From the NCBI GenBank assembly GCA_964518305.1, contig CAZFDK010000016.1:1-44787 (forward strand): 44,787 nucleotides of DNA. Direction: 5' to 3'. The stretch's first letter is position 1, and every line of letters begins with the position of its first letter. The notes under the pieces were generated by a model, which was given only the letters and a program-made list of their open reading frames with translations, did no database searches and was not told where the DNA came from. The position numbers were made by a program, and so were the translations under genes. This DNA is from Caribbeanibacter sp964518305. GTDB lineage: Bacteria > Gemmatimonadota > Gemmatimonadetes > Palauibacterales > Palauibacteraceae. Positions 9,172 to 16,514 of the stretch are shown piece after piece.

Positions 9172-12100
9172 ATGCGTATCGCCCGCGTCTGCCCTCGCGC
9201 CGCCATCGCCCGGGCCCTGTCGACGGCGCTCGCGCTCTTCCTGCTGGCAGGGGGCAACCCGTCAACGACGTCCGGCGCCCCGGTACGGACCGTCGTCGGT
9301 CCCCCGTCGCCGTCCGCCGACTCCGTGGAGCTGACCCTTCGCCAGGGAACCAACGTGGCGGCGGCCGTCTCGCCGGACGGCGAGCGGCTGGCTCTGGACC
9401 TCCTGGGATCGGTCTGGGTGCTCCCGTCCGACGGCGGCGAGGCCGCGCGCCTCACCGGCCCGGCGGGGGACGCCCGCCAGCCCGACTGGTCCCCAGACGG
9501 CGACCGGATCGCCTTTCAATCGTACCGCACGGGCAACTGGCACGTCTGGACGGTACGGGCCGACGGCTCCGATCTGCAGCAGCTGACCCACGGCCCGTAC
9601 GACCATCGGGAGCCGCACTGGTCGCCGGACGGCAACAGCCTCCTGCTCTCCTCCGACCGGGGCGGCACGTATGACGTGTGGCGCATCGATCTGGCCACCG
9701 GCGGGATGACCCGGCTGACCTCCGGCGGGGGGAACGAGTACGCCCCCGCGGCATCCCCGGACGGAAGGACGGTGGCGTACGTTTCGGACGCCGAGGGCGA
9801 GTCCGGGATCAGGGTCCGACTGGAGGACGGTCCCGACCGCCGACTGGTGGCGTCCGGAGGCGACCTGGCGGCCCCCTCGTGGAGTCCCGACGGCAGCCGA
9901 ATCGTCTTCAACCGGATCCGGGGCGCCAGCAGCCAGCTCCTGACCGTTCCGGTGCCTGCCGACATCGCCGGAGCCGGTGGGAGCGAGGCCGGTCCGCTGG
10001 TGTCCTCGGATCGTCTTCGTCCGGTGACGGGCTCCGCCGAGGACGTCTTTCCGTTTCGCGCCCAGTGGCTGTCCGGCGGCCGGATCCTGTACACGGCCGA
10101 CGGCGGCGTGAGGGAGCGTGACGTCTCGGGGGAGGGAGGCGCCGAGGACGTTCCCTTCCGGTACCGGGTCGACTTCGCGCGCGAGCCGTTTGCACACGAC
10201 GCCCGGCACTTCGACGACACCGGGTTGCGCGAGGCCATGGGGGTCGTCGGCCCCGTCACGTCGCCTTCCGGCGACCGCGTGGTGTTCACGGCCCTCGGCG
10301 ACCTCTGGTCTCTGCCCGTGGGCGGTCGAGCCCGGAGGCTCACGCGGGACGCCCACGTCGACCTGGATCCCGACGTATCGCCGGGAGGGGAGCGAATCGC
10401 GTGGTCCACGGACCGGGCCGGCACGCTGGACCTGTGGGTCCGGGAGACTGGCACCGGGGAGGAGCGTCGTCTCACGGAGAGCCCGGGGGGCGAGCGCCAC
10501 CCGACGTGGGGACCGGAGGGCCAGCGAATCGCCTTTCTCGGCGGAGAGGGCGTCCTGAAGGTCGTCGACGCGGCCTCGGGTCGGGTGCGCACCGTCCACG
10601 AGGCCGATCACAGCACGGGCGCGCCGACGTGGTCGCCGGACGGCTCGCTGATCGCGGTGTCCGCCCTCGAGCCGTACTCCTCCCGCTACCGCGAGGGCAC
10701 GAATCAGATCCTCATCGTGCCCGTCGACGGGGGCGAGGCGTACCGGGTGGATCCGGTGCCGCACCGGTCCCTGGGCACGCGGGGCACCGACGGTCCGGTC
10801 TGGTCACCGGACGGCGACCAGATGGCCTTCGTCCTGGGTGGCGTCCTGTGGAGGATGCCGGTGACTCCGGACGGGAGGCCGGCCGGTCCCCCGGTGCGGC
10901 TGACCAGGGAGCTGGCCGACGATCCCTCCTGGAGCGGGGATTCTCGCACGGTCACCTATCAGTCGGCGGGCCGGCTGCGGCGCGTGGACGTGACGGACGG
11001 AAGCGCGGAGAGCATCCCCCTGCGGCTCTCCTGGCGGCGGGAGCAACCCGAGGGGAGGGTCGTGGTCCACGCCGGACGGCTCTTCGACGGGATTTCGCCC
11101 GAGTTGAAACGGAACGTGGACCTCGTGATTCGCGGGAACCGGATCGATCGGGTCGTCCCGCACCGCCGGGAGCTCCACGAGGACGCCCGAAGGGTGGTGG
11201 ACGCGTCGGGCCGGACGGTGATGCCGGGGCTGATCGAGGGGCACGCCCACCAGCCCACCGAGTACGGCGGGGTCCTGGGGCGGATCTGGCTCTCCTACGG
11301 CGTCACGTCCGTCCGGAATCCGTCGTCCGACGCGTACGAGTCCCGGGAGCGGCGGGAGGCCATCGGTGCGGGAGTCCGGCTCGGGCCCCGAACGTTCTTC
11401 ACGGGACAGACCTTCGACGGCAGCCGGATCTACTACGCCGGCTCCATGGCCCTTCACGGTGGCGCCCGACTGGAGCAGGAGCTCGAACGGGCAGCGCGAA
11501 TGGACTACGACCTTGTCAAGACCTACGTGCGCCTCGAGGACCGTCTGCAGGAGAGGGTCATCGACTTCGCCCACGAGCACGGCATGCCGGTGAGCTCGCA
11601 CGAGCTGTATCCGTCCGTCGCCAACGGCGGCGATGGGGTGGAGCACATCCGGGGCACCAGCCGCCGCGGCTATTCTCCCAAGGTCTCCGAAACCTATCGC
11701 AGCTACGGCGACATGGTGCGGCTCCTCGCGCACTCCGGGATGACCCTCACACCGACCATCGGGATCTACGGGGGATGGTCTCTGGCCCTCCTCCGCGAGC
11801 CCGGAATACTCGAGGACGAGCGGTTCACGCGGCTGCTGCCGGCGCGCGTGCGGGAGTCGGCCGCGGAACGGCTGGAGCAGGCCCGTGAGGAGCGGGAGGA
11901 ACTGGAGACGCTGGTACCCCGCATGGAACGCACGGCGGCGGCCGTCGTCGACTCCGGCGGCCGCGTGGTGGCCGGCACGGACGCGCCCATCATTCCGCCC
12001 GGGATCAGCCTGCATACCGAGATCGCCGAGTTCGTGCGGGGCGGGATGTCCGAGTACGAGGCGCTTCGAACCGCCACGGCCGTCGCCGCTCGGGCCCTTG

Positions 12101-12261
12101 GGGCGGGTGACGAGCTGGGCACGCTGGAGCCCGGCAAGCTGGCGGACCTGGTGGTGGTCGACGGAAACCCGTTGCAGGAGATCGCCGCGACCCGGGATGT
12201 ACGGATCGTGGTGAAGAATGGCGAGGTGCACACCCGCGACGAGCTCCTCGACCGCCCCTGA
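9172..12261 (+). CDS. Exported fusion of PD40/TolB-like beta-propeller and metal-dependent amidohydrolase
   Basis: A 1029-residue protein with a signal peptide (hydrophobic at about 14-28). Residues 50-620 hold at least nine PD40/WD40-like repeats of the form WSPDGxxIAF (for example SPDGDRIAFQS, SPDGRTVAYVSD, SPDGSLIAVSA). From about 625 an amidohydrolase domain follows: the beta-sandwich edge (GRLFDG, later ASGRTVMPGLIEGHAH with the metal HxH at 691-693), a lysine in DLVKTYVRL, histidines in SSHELYP and GVEHIRGT, and the catalytic aspartate in AGTDAP (about 937). A typical C-terminal sandwich strand LGTLEPGKLADLVVVDGNPL closes it. This family cleaves amide or related bonds; related fusions are annotated as peptidases or imidazolonepropionase-like. 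Substrate is unknown; an exported peptide or amide is likely. The ATG has GGGAG at proper distance and a good promoter upstream. Confidence 0.9.
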   Translation: MRIARVCPRAAIARALSTALALFLLAGGNPSTTSGAPVRTVVGPPSPSADSVELTLRQGTNVAAAVSPDGERLALDLLGSVWVLPSDGGEAARLTGPAGDARQPDWSPDGDRIAFQSYRTGNWHVWTVRADGSDLQQLTHGPYDHREPHWSPDGNSLLLSSDRGGTYDVWRIDLATGGMTRLTSGGGNEYAPAASPDGRTVAYVSDAEGESGIRVRLEDGPDRRLVASGGDLAAPSWSPDGSRIVFNRIRGASSQLLTVPVPADIAGAGGSEAGPLVSSDRLRPVTGSAEDVFPFRAQWLSGGRILYTADGGVRERDVSGEGGAEDVPFRYRVDFAREPFAHDARHFDDTGLREAMGVVGPVTSPSGDRVVFTALGDLWSLPVGGRARRLTRDAHVDLDPDVSPGGERIAWSTDRAGTLDLWVRETGTGEERRLTESPGGERHPTWGPEGQRIAFLGGEGVLKVVDAASGRVRTVHEADHSTGAPTWSPDGSLIAVSALEPYSSRYREGTNQILIVPVDGGEAYRVDPVPHRSLGTRGTDGPVWSPDGDQMAFVLGGVLWRMPVTPDGRPAGPPVRLTRELADDPSWSGDSRTVTYQSAGRLRRVDVTDGSAESIPLRLSWRREQPEGRVVVHAGRLFDGISPELKRNVDLVIRGNRIDRVVPHRRELHEDARRVVDASGRTVMPGLIEGHAHQPTEYGGVLGRIWLSYGVTSVRNPSSDAYESRERREAIGAGVRLGPRTFFTGQTFDGSRIYYAGSMALHGGARLEQELERAARMDYDLVKTYVRLEDRLQERVIDFAHEHGMPVSSHELYPSVANGGDGVEHIRGTSRRGYSPKVSETYRSYGDMVRLLAHSGMTLTPTIGIYGGWSLALLREPGILEDERFTRLLPARVRESAAERLEQAREEREELETLVPRMERTAAAVVDSGGRVVAGTDAPIIPPGISLHTEIAEFVRGGMSEYEALRTATAVAARALGAGDELGTLEPGKLADLVVVDGNPLQEIAATRDVRIVVKNGEVHTRDELLDRP

Positions 12262-12537
12262 CGTTTCCCTGAGACCCCGTGGCCCGAGACATCGACCGGG
12301 TTCGTGCCCGTACTCGGGGCTGCCGGGATTCGTACCGGCTTGTCACGCGCCGGAACGGCGTTGATTATGTCCGGCGTAGCTCGCGCCCCGGAACGATGAA
12401 CCCTCGTTGAGTCGCCGGGTATCCAACGCACGACAGAAGCGGGTCGAGTACAGAATTTGCTCGAGGTCGATACGAGCCAGAACGCACTTCTCGGTCCGCA
12501 CCGCCCCTCCAAGCAGTCACCGCCGAGGAACGAAACG
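12262..12537 (+). promoter_or_regulatory. Intergenic leader region with promoter for the TPR gene
   Basis: The 276 bases after the amidohydrolase gene contain TTGTCA at 12340-12345 and GATTAT at 12363-12368 with a 17-base spacer, a reasonable sigma70 promoter. It would give a 5' leader of about 160 bases ahead of the ATG at 12538. That leader has no recognised riboswitch fold. No clear terminator for the upstream gene was found. Confidence 0.45.
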
Positions 12538-14310
12538 ATGAAGCCTCTGCTGTCCCACGTCGTCCGACGAGCATCCGTCGCCGCGGCCGCGCTGGTCGCC
12601 GTATTCGCACTCTCCGCCGAGCTTCCTGCCCAGGAGGAGCAGGGCGATAAGCCCTCGGGCCGGACCAGGGTCCTCGTTCCGCCTCTCCAGACGGCGGATG
12701 GGGTGGACGGCGACTTCGGAAACAACGTGGCCGAACGTGTGCGTGAGCGGCTGCAGAACTTCGACATCCTGACGGCGGTCACCGGCGACGAGATCGACGA
12801 CGCCCTGGACGAGTTTGATCTGGATAGCGATCAGATGACCCCGGTCCAGTGGCGTCAGCTCGCCGGGCAGATCGACGCTGGACTCATCATCTTCGGCGAG
12901 GCGACGCCGGCCTCCGGCGGCGGCGTGGACGTGCAGATGCGCTTCGTCGACGCGAAGACGGGCGACGAGCTCCGCCAGTCGGGCTTCAGCGTGGGCGGCG
13001 ACGGCGGAGACGGTCGGCAGGCCGCCGCCGACCGCATTGCCAGCTCCCTGGATACGCAGGTGACCTACATGCGGTCACTGCTGTTCTGCGAGGACTACTT
13101 CGGCGCCGAGCAGTACGAGGACGCCCTCCGGAACTGCAACAAGGCGCTGAGCATCAATGAGGCGAGCACGCGCGCGCACATGGTGCGCGGCCAGATCCAC
13201 CGCGAGCAGGAGCAGTGGGAGGAAGCCCGGAAGGACTTCGCCGCGGTGGTGGAGACCAACGAGTCCAACACCGACGCCCTTCAGAACCTGGCGTACGTGA
13301 ACGCCCAGCTCGGCAACACGGACCGGGCGACGGAGCTGTACCGGCAGTACCTGAACTTTAACCCGGACGACGCCCAGATTCGCCTGAACGTGGCCTACAA
13401 CCTGGCTTCCGCCGGCGGCCTCGACGAGGCCATCAGCCTTCTCCAGGAGGGAATCGAGCGGGATTCGACCAACGCGAACCTCTGGAAGTACATGGGGGAC
13501 GTGGCACTGCGGAAGGGCACCGCCAGCTCCGGCACCGAGGTCCAGGCCAAGGGCGGCGGCGAGGTCCAGGACAGCTCGGCCGTGCGACTGGCGGTGGACG
13601 CCTACGAGCACGTCCTGGAGATCCGGGGCGACAGCGCGTCCGAGAGCCTCGTCCAGAACTCCGTCAAGGCCCAGATGCAGATGGGGAACCTGCAGGAGGC
13701 CCTGGACTTCGCGAACCAGGCCCTGAAGGAGCGTCCCGAGGACGCGAGGACGCTCGCCCTCAAGGCCGGCATCCTGGCCCGACAGGAGAACTACGAGCAG
13801 GCGGCCGCGGTCATGGACTCCGTGATCTCGCTGGACGCGGAGTTCAACCAGGCCTACCTGCGGCGCGGGAACTACCGGCTCCAGGCCGGGGCGTCCGTCG
13901 ACGAGGTGATGCCCGACTTCGAGCGGGCGGTGGAGCACGGCACCAGCGGCAATACGATCGCCAACCGCATGCTGGGGGTGGGCTACAACGACTACTTCCA
14001 GAACGAGGAGCTGGAGACGGCGGCCCAGCTCTTCGAGACCGGTCTCGAGTTCGCCGAGTCCGGGTCGGACATCGCGAATCAGCTCCACTTCTTCCTCGGC
14101 TTCGGGGCCTACCAGCAGGGCTCCCAGATCGACAGCAACAACAGCGAGGAGGCCTGCGAGCCGGCGCGGCAGGCGCTGGATTACTTCCAGCAGGCGCAGT
14201 CGCACCTGAAGCAGGCGGGGAGTTATCAGGCCAGCAGCCAGAAGAAGCTGCTCAAGGCCACCGGCGACTACATCTATCGGCAGAACCAGATCATCAAGAA
14301 GGCATGCTGA
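12538..14310 (+). CDS. Exported TPR protein with N-terminal TolB_N/CsgG-like domain
   Basis: A 590-residue protein with a signal peptide (hydrophobic 13-26, then AELPAQ). Residues about 38-175 resemble the alpha/beta domain of TolB N-terminal or CsgG/FlgO-like proteins: RTRVLVPPLQ, a helix NNVAERVRERL, FDILT, then AGLIIFGEATP and VDVQMRFVDAKTGDEL. From about 180 to the end there are multiple tetratricopeptide repeats (for example EQYEDALRNCNKALSINE, QLGNTDRATELYRQYLNFNP, QEALDFANQALKERPEDA). TPRs mediate protein contacts; a periplasmic scaffold or envelope-assembly role is an inference. The ATG at 12538 follows AGGA and begins the signal peptide; an upstream in-frame ATG (12457) would spoil it. 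Low Arg and high Glu/Gln/Asn set it off from its neighbours. It stands alone between its own promoter and a strong terminator. Confidence 0.85.
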   Translation: MKPLLSHVVRRASVAAAALVAVFALSAELPAQEEQGDKPSGRTRVLVPPLQTADGVDGDFGNNVAERVRERLQNFDILTAVTGDEIDDALDEFDLDSDQMTPVQWRQLAGQIDAGLIIFGEATPASGGGVDVQMRFVDAKTGDELRQSGFSVGGDGGDGRQAAADRIASSLDTQVTYMRSLLFCEDYFGAEQYEDALRNCNKALSINEASTRAHMVRGQIHREQEQWEEARKDFAAVVETNESNTDALQNLAYVNAQLGNTDRATELYRQYLNFNPDDAQIRLNVAYNLASAGGLDEAISLLQEGIERDSTNANLWKYMGDVALRKGTASSGTEVQAKGGGEVQDSSAVRLAVDAYEHVLEIRGDSASESLVQNSVKAQMQMGNLQEALDFANQALKERPEDARTLALKAGILARQENYEQAAAVMDSVISLDAEFNQAYLRRGNYRLQAGASVDEVMPDFERAVEHGTSGNTIANRMLGVGYNDYFQNEELETAAQLFETGLEFAESGSDIANQLHFFLGFGAYQQGSQIDSNNSEEACEPARQALDYFQQAQSHLKQAGSYQASSQKKLLKATGDYIYRQNQIIKKAC

Positions 14311-14318
14311 ACGACTAG

Positions 14319-14371
14319 CGGCGGGGACCGACCCGCCGTCAGCGGACGGCCGGCGGGAGAGGCCCGCCGGC
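14319..14371 (+). other. Two strong hairpins directly after the TPR gene
   Basis: A 7-bp stem CGGCGGG (14319-14325) / CCCGCCG (14332-14338) begins eight bases after the stop codon. A 9-bp stem GCCGGCGGG (14349-14357) / CCCGCCGGC (14363-14371) follows. Neither is followed by T residues. They may stabilise the mRNA 3' end or form part of a small RNA ending at the terminator at 14514. The rest of 14311-14637 shows no gene. Confidence 0.5.
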
Positions 14372-14479
14372 GACGAGACGCGGGCCGCGGGGCGCCCACC
14401 GCCGCCGCGCGCCCCTTCATTCCAGGCGAGACGCCCGTCACCACAGAAACCCCCACACACGGGGACTACCAGGGTTCCG

Positions 14480-14514
14480 GCCCGGCGAGAGACACCGCTC
14501 GCCGGGCTTTTTTT
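14480..14514 (+). terminator. Rho-independent terminator upstream of the dcw operon
   Basis: A perfect 10-bp stem (GCCCGGCGAG at 14480-14489 with CTCGCCGGGC at 14498-14507) has an 8-base loop and is followed by seven T residues (14508-14514). It lies 170 bases past the TPR stop codon and insulates the dcw operon. Confidence 0.92.
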
Positions 14515-14637
14515 GTGTCCATCCGTAGCAGGCGTCGCCGCACCGGGGCCGGACCGGCCGTCCGACGAAGTCGTGTATCAGCCGGTGAGCACAGGGGAGG
14601 ACGGGCCTTTCCGGAGGAACGGACCGGGACGAGAGGG

Positions 14638-14667
14638 TTGACGGGTGAAGCGTGATGGAAATAGAAT
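14638..14667 (+). promoter_or_regulatory. Promoter of the dcw operon (PmraZ)
   Basis: TTGACG at 14638-14643 and TAGAAT at 14662-14667, each one base from consensus, are 18 bases apart. The start point is predicted near 14674, immediately before the MraZ boxes, giving a leader of about 60 bases to the mraZ GTG at 14733. Confidence 0.75.
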
Positions 14668-14676
14668 GGAGTCGCG

Positions 14677-14701
14677 TGGGGAAAAGTGGGGATAAGTGGG
14701 G
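14677..14701 (+). promoter_or_regulatory. MraZ operator: three TGGGG boxes on a 10-base period
   Basis: TGGGG occurs at 14677-14681, 14687-14691 and 14697-14701, separated by exactly 5 bases. MraZ of other bacteria is known to bind direct repeats of TGGGN with 5-base spacers in its own promoter. The boxes sit just past the predicted start point, as expected for autorepression. Confidence 0.85.
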
Positions 14702-14732
14702 ATAACTGTCGCCCCCCGACTCCGGAGACGGC

Positions 14733-15164
14733 GTGAGCAGTTTTCTCGGCAGCTACCGGCACCAGCTGGACGGCAAAGGGCGGCTGAGCCTCCCGGCGGA
14801 TTTCCGCCGCGGGAGCGACGCCGATGTCTTTGTGCTCGTGAAAGTACAGGACGACGCTCTCACGCTCTTCCCTGAAGACGCGTGGGGCTCGGTGCAGGAG
14901 GAGCTGCGGGATCTGCAGCAGAGAAATCCCGAGGCGCGGCACTACGTGCTGAGCATCACTGCCAGCGCCCGGCGCGTCGTTCCCGACTCCCAGGGCCGGA
15001 TCCTCATTCCGGAGCAGCTTCGGGATGCAGCCGGTCTGGACGGCGAGGCCCTCGTGGTCGGGGCACTGAACAAGATCGAGATCTGGGACCCGGAGAGGTT
15101 CCGGCAGCAGACCGGGGATCGTGGAGAGGAGGTGGCGGAGCTGGCCCAGAGGATCTTCGCCTGA
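14733..15164 (+). CDS. mraZ: Transcriptional regulator MraZ
   Basis: A 143-residue protein with two SpoVT/AbrB-like half domains. The first has LGSYRHQLDGKGRLSLPADF and the second has VVPDSQGRILIPEQLRDAAG; both carry the DxxGR signature used to contact DNA. The length is normal for the family. MraZ forms ring-like oligomers and represses the dcw operon by binding TGGGN repeats, and three such repeats lie upstream. The GTG start at 14733 is preceded by GGAG at a proper distance and gives a canonical N-terminus (MSSFLGSY). First gene of the operon, 43 bases before rsmH. Confidence 0.97.
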   Translation: MSSFLGSYRHQLDGKGRLSLPADFRRGSDADVFVLVKVQDDALTLFPEDAWGSVQEELRDLQQRNPEARHYVLSITASARRVVPDSQGRILIPEQLRDAAGLDGEALVVGALNKIEIWDPERFRQQTGDRGEEVAELAQRIFA

Positions 15165-15207
15165 TCGCTGCCTCCCCGAGAGTGGAGCCGAGGAGGCCTG
15201 CGCGCCG

Positions 15208-16188
15208 GTGAGCCGGAAGGACGAATTTCGGCACGAGCCGGTGATGGTCGAGGAGGTGCTCGAGCACCTGGAGCCCGATCGCGGCGGATGGTTCTTGGAC
15301 GGGACCGTCGGCGGCGGCGGGCACGCGGCGGCGCTCCTCGACCGCTTCCCGGCCACCCGGATCATCGGGCTGGACCGAGATCCGGAGGCGGTGGCCGCCG
15401 CCCGGCGGCGGCTGGAGCGCTACGGGGACCGGGCGCGGATCCAACGGACCGACTTCCGGAACGCCCGAGAGGCGGTGAGGGCTGAGACGGACATCACGGA
15501 CATCGAGGACACCGACGACGGACTGGCGGGGGCGCTGCTCGATCTGGGCGTCTCCTCCCAACAGATAGATACAACGGCTCGCGGGTTCTCCTTCCGACTG
15601 GATACTCCGTTGGACATGCGGATGGGTGGGACCACCAGCGGTCGGAGGCCCGCGGCCGATTTTCTCAATCACGCGTCCGAGCAGGAGCTCGGCCGCGTGT
15701 TTCGTGAATACGGCGAGGAGCGGCGCTGGAGGAAGCTCGCCCGCGCCGTGGTGCGGCGCCGGGAGGAAGCGTCGTACGAGACGAGCGGGGACCTGGTGGA
15801 GACGCTGGAGGACGTGCTGGGCCCTCGCCTCACCAACCAGGACAAGGCCCGGATCTTCCAGGCGCTCCGGATCGAGGTCAACGATGAGCTCGGCGCTCTG
15901 GAGGAGGGACTGGGGGAGATCCGGGATCTCCTGGAGGAAGGGGGGCGTATGGTGGTCATCGCCTATCACTCCCTGGAGGACCGGATCGTGAAGAACGCGT
16001 TCCGGGACTGGAGCAAGAGCTGTGTGTGCCCGCCCGAGCTCCCGGTCTGCCGATGCCGGGGTGAGCCACTCGGCAGGACCCTGACGTCCGGCCCCCTGCG
16101 CCCCGGCGAGGAAGAAGTCGAGCGCAATCCGCGAGCCCGGAGCGCGCGTCTCCGAGCGTGGGAGAAGAAACGGGGAGGCGGAGCGTGA
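15208..16188 (+). CDS. rsmH: 16S rRNA (cytosine(1402)-N(4))-methyltransferase
   Basis: A 326-residue RsmH (MraW), the S-adenosylmethionine-dependent enzyme that N4-methylates C1402 of 16S rRNA in the decoding centre. It opens with FRHEPVMVEEVLEHL, followed by the SAM motif DGTVGGGGH, the acidic LDRDP, the family block LDLGVSSQQID and RGFSFRLDTPLDMRM, and the late motif VIAYHSLEDRIVKNAF. The C-terminus has a CxCPPExPxCxC-like cysteine cluster typical of many homologues. A short acidic insertion (ETDITDIEDTDD) precedes the LDLG strand. The chosen GTG at 15208 is preceded by GAGGAGG about ten bases upstream; the frame is open further upstream but overlaps mraZ. Its stop overlaps the ftsL start (GTGA). 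Confidence 0.96.
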   Translation: MSRKDEFRHEPVMVEEVLEHLEPDRGGWFLDGTVGGGGHAAALLDRFPATRIIGLDRDPEAVAAARRRLERYGDRARIQRTDFRNAREAVRAETDITDIEDTDDGLAGALLDLGVSSQQIDTTARGFSFRLDTPLDMRMGGTTSGRRPAADFLNHASEQELGRVFREYGEERRWRKLARAVVRRREEASYETSGDLVETLEDVLGPRLTNQDKARIFQALRIEVNDELGALEEGLGEIRDLLEEGGRMVVIAYHSLEDRIVKNAFRDWSKSCVCPPELPVCRCRGEPLGRTLTSGPLRPGEEEVERNPRARSARLRAWEKKRGGGA

Positions 16189-16514
16189 GCGGGACGGGCG
16201 GAGGCCGCTGGCCCACGCTGGTCCTGCTCCTGTCGGCTCTCGCGCTCGTGGCCTCTCTCTTCGTCGCCGTGCGCCGCGACGGGGCGGCCCGGGACCTGAT
16301 CGCGGCCACGGACAGCCTGCGCCGGGAGGTCGAGTCGGCGCGGGAGACCCTCAACACGTCCATGCGACGCGCCGACTCGCTGACCTCGCGCCGCCGGATC
16401 CTCCAGGTGGCCGGGCGGATGGGGTTCCGGCCGGCCGAGGACGAGGAAATCCGCATCCTGCCGGAGTCGACCGGAGACACGACCGAGTCCTTCACCCGAC
16501 GGAGCGAACGATGA
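16185..16514 (+). CDS. ftsL: FtsL-like cell division protein
   Basis: A 109-residue bitopic protein: a short cytoplasmic tail, one transmembrane helix (about residues 10-28) and a periplasmic segment with a heptad-like, charged coiled coil (about 35-75), ending near a conserved-looking MGFRPAEDEEI. FtsL proteins diverge strongly in sequence; the call rests on size, topology and position between rsmH and ftsI. FtsL forms a complex with FtsQ and FtsB and activates FtsWI at the septum. No separate ftsB is visible in this window. The GTG start overlaps the rsmH stop, and the ATG of ftsI overlaps its own stop, so translation is probably coupled. Confidence 0.8.
   Translation: MSGTGGGRWPTLVLLLSALALVASLFVAVRRDGAARDLIAATDSLRREVESARETLNTSMRRADSLTSRRRILQVAGRMGFRPAEDEEIRILPESTGDTTESFTRRSER

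Noticed and set aside
13075..14460. 461-codon minus-strand frame opposite the TPR gene
   Set aside because: Leu/Val/Gly/Arg-rich shadow of the TPR repeats, without recognisable domains.
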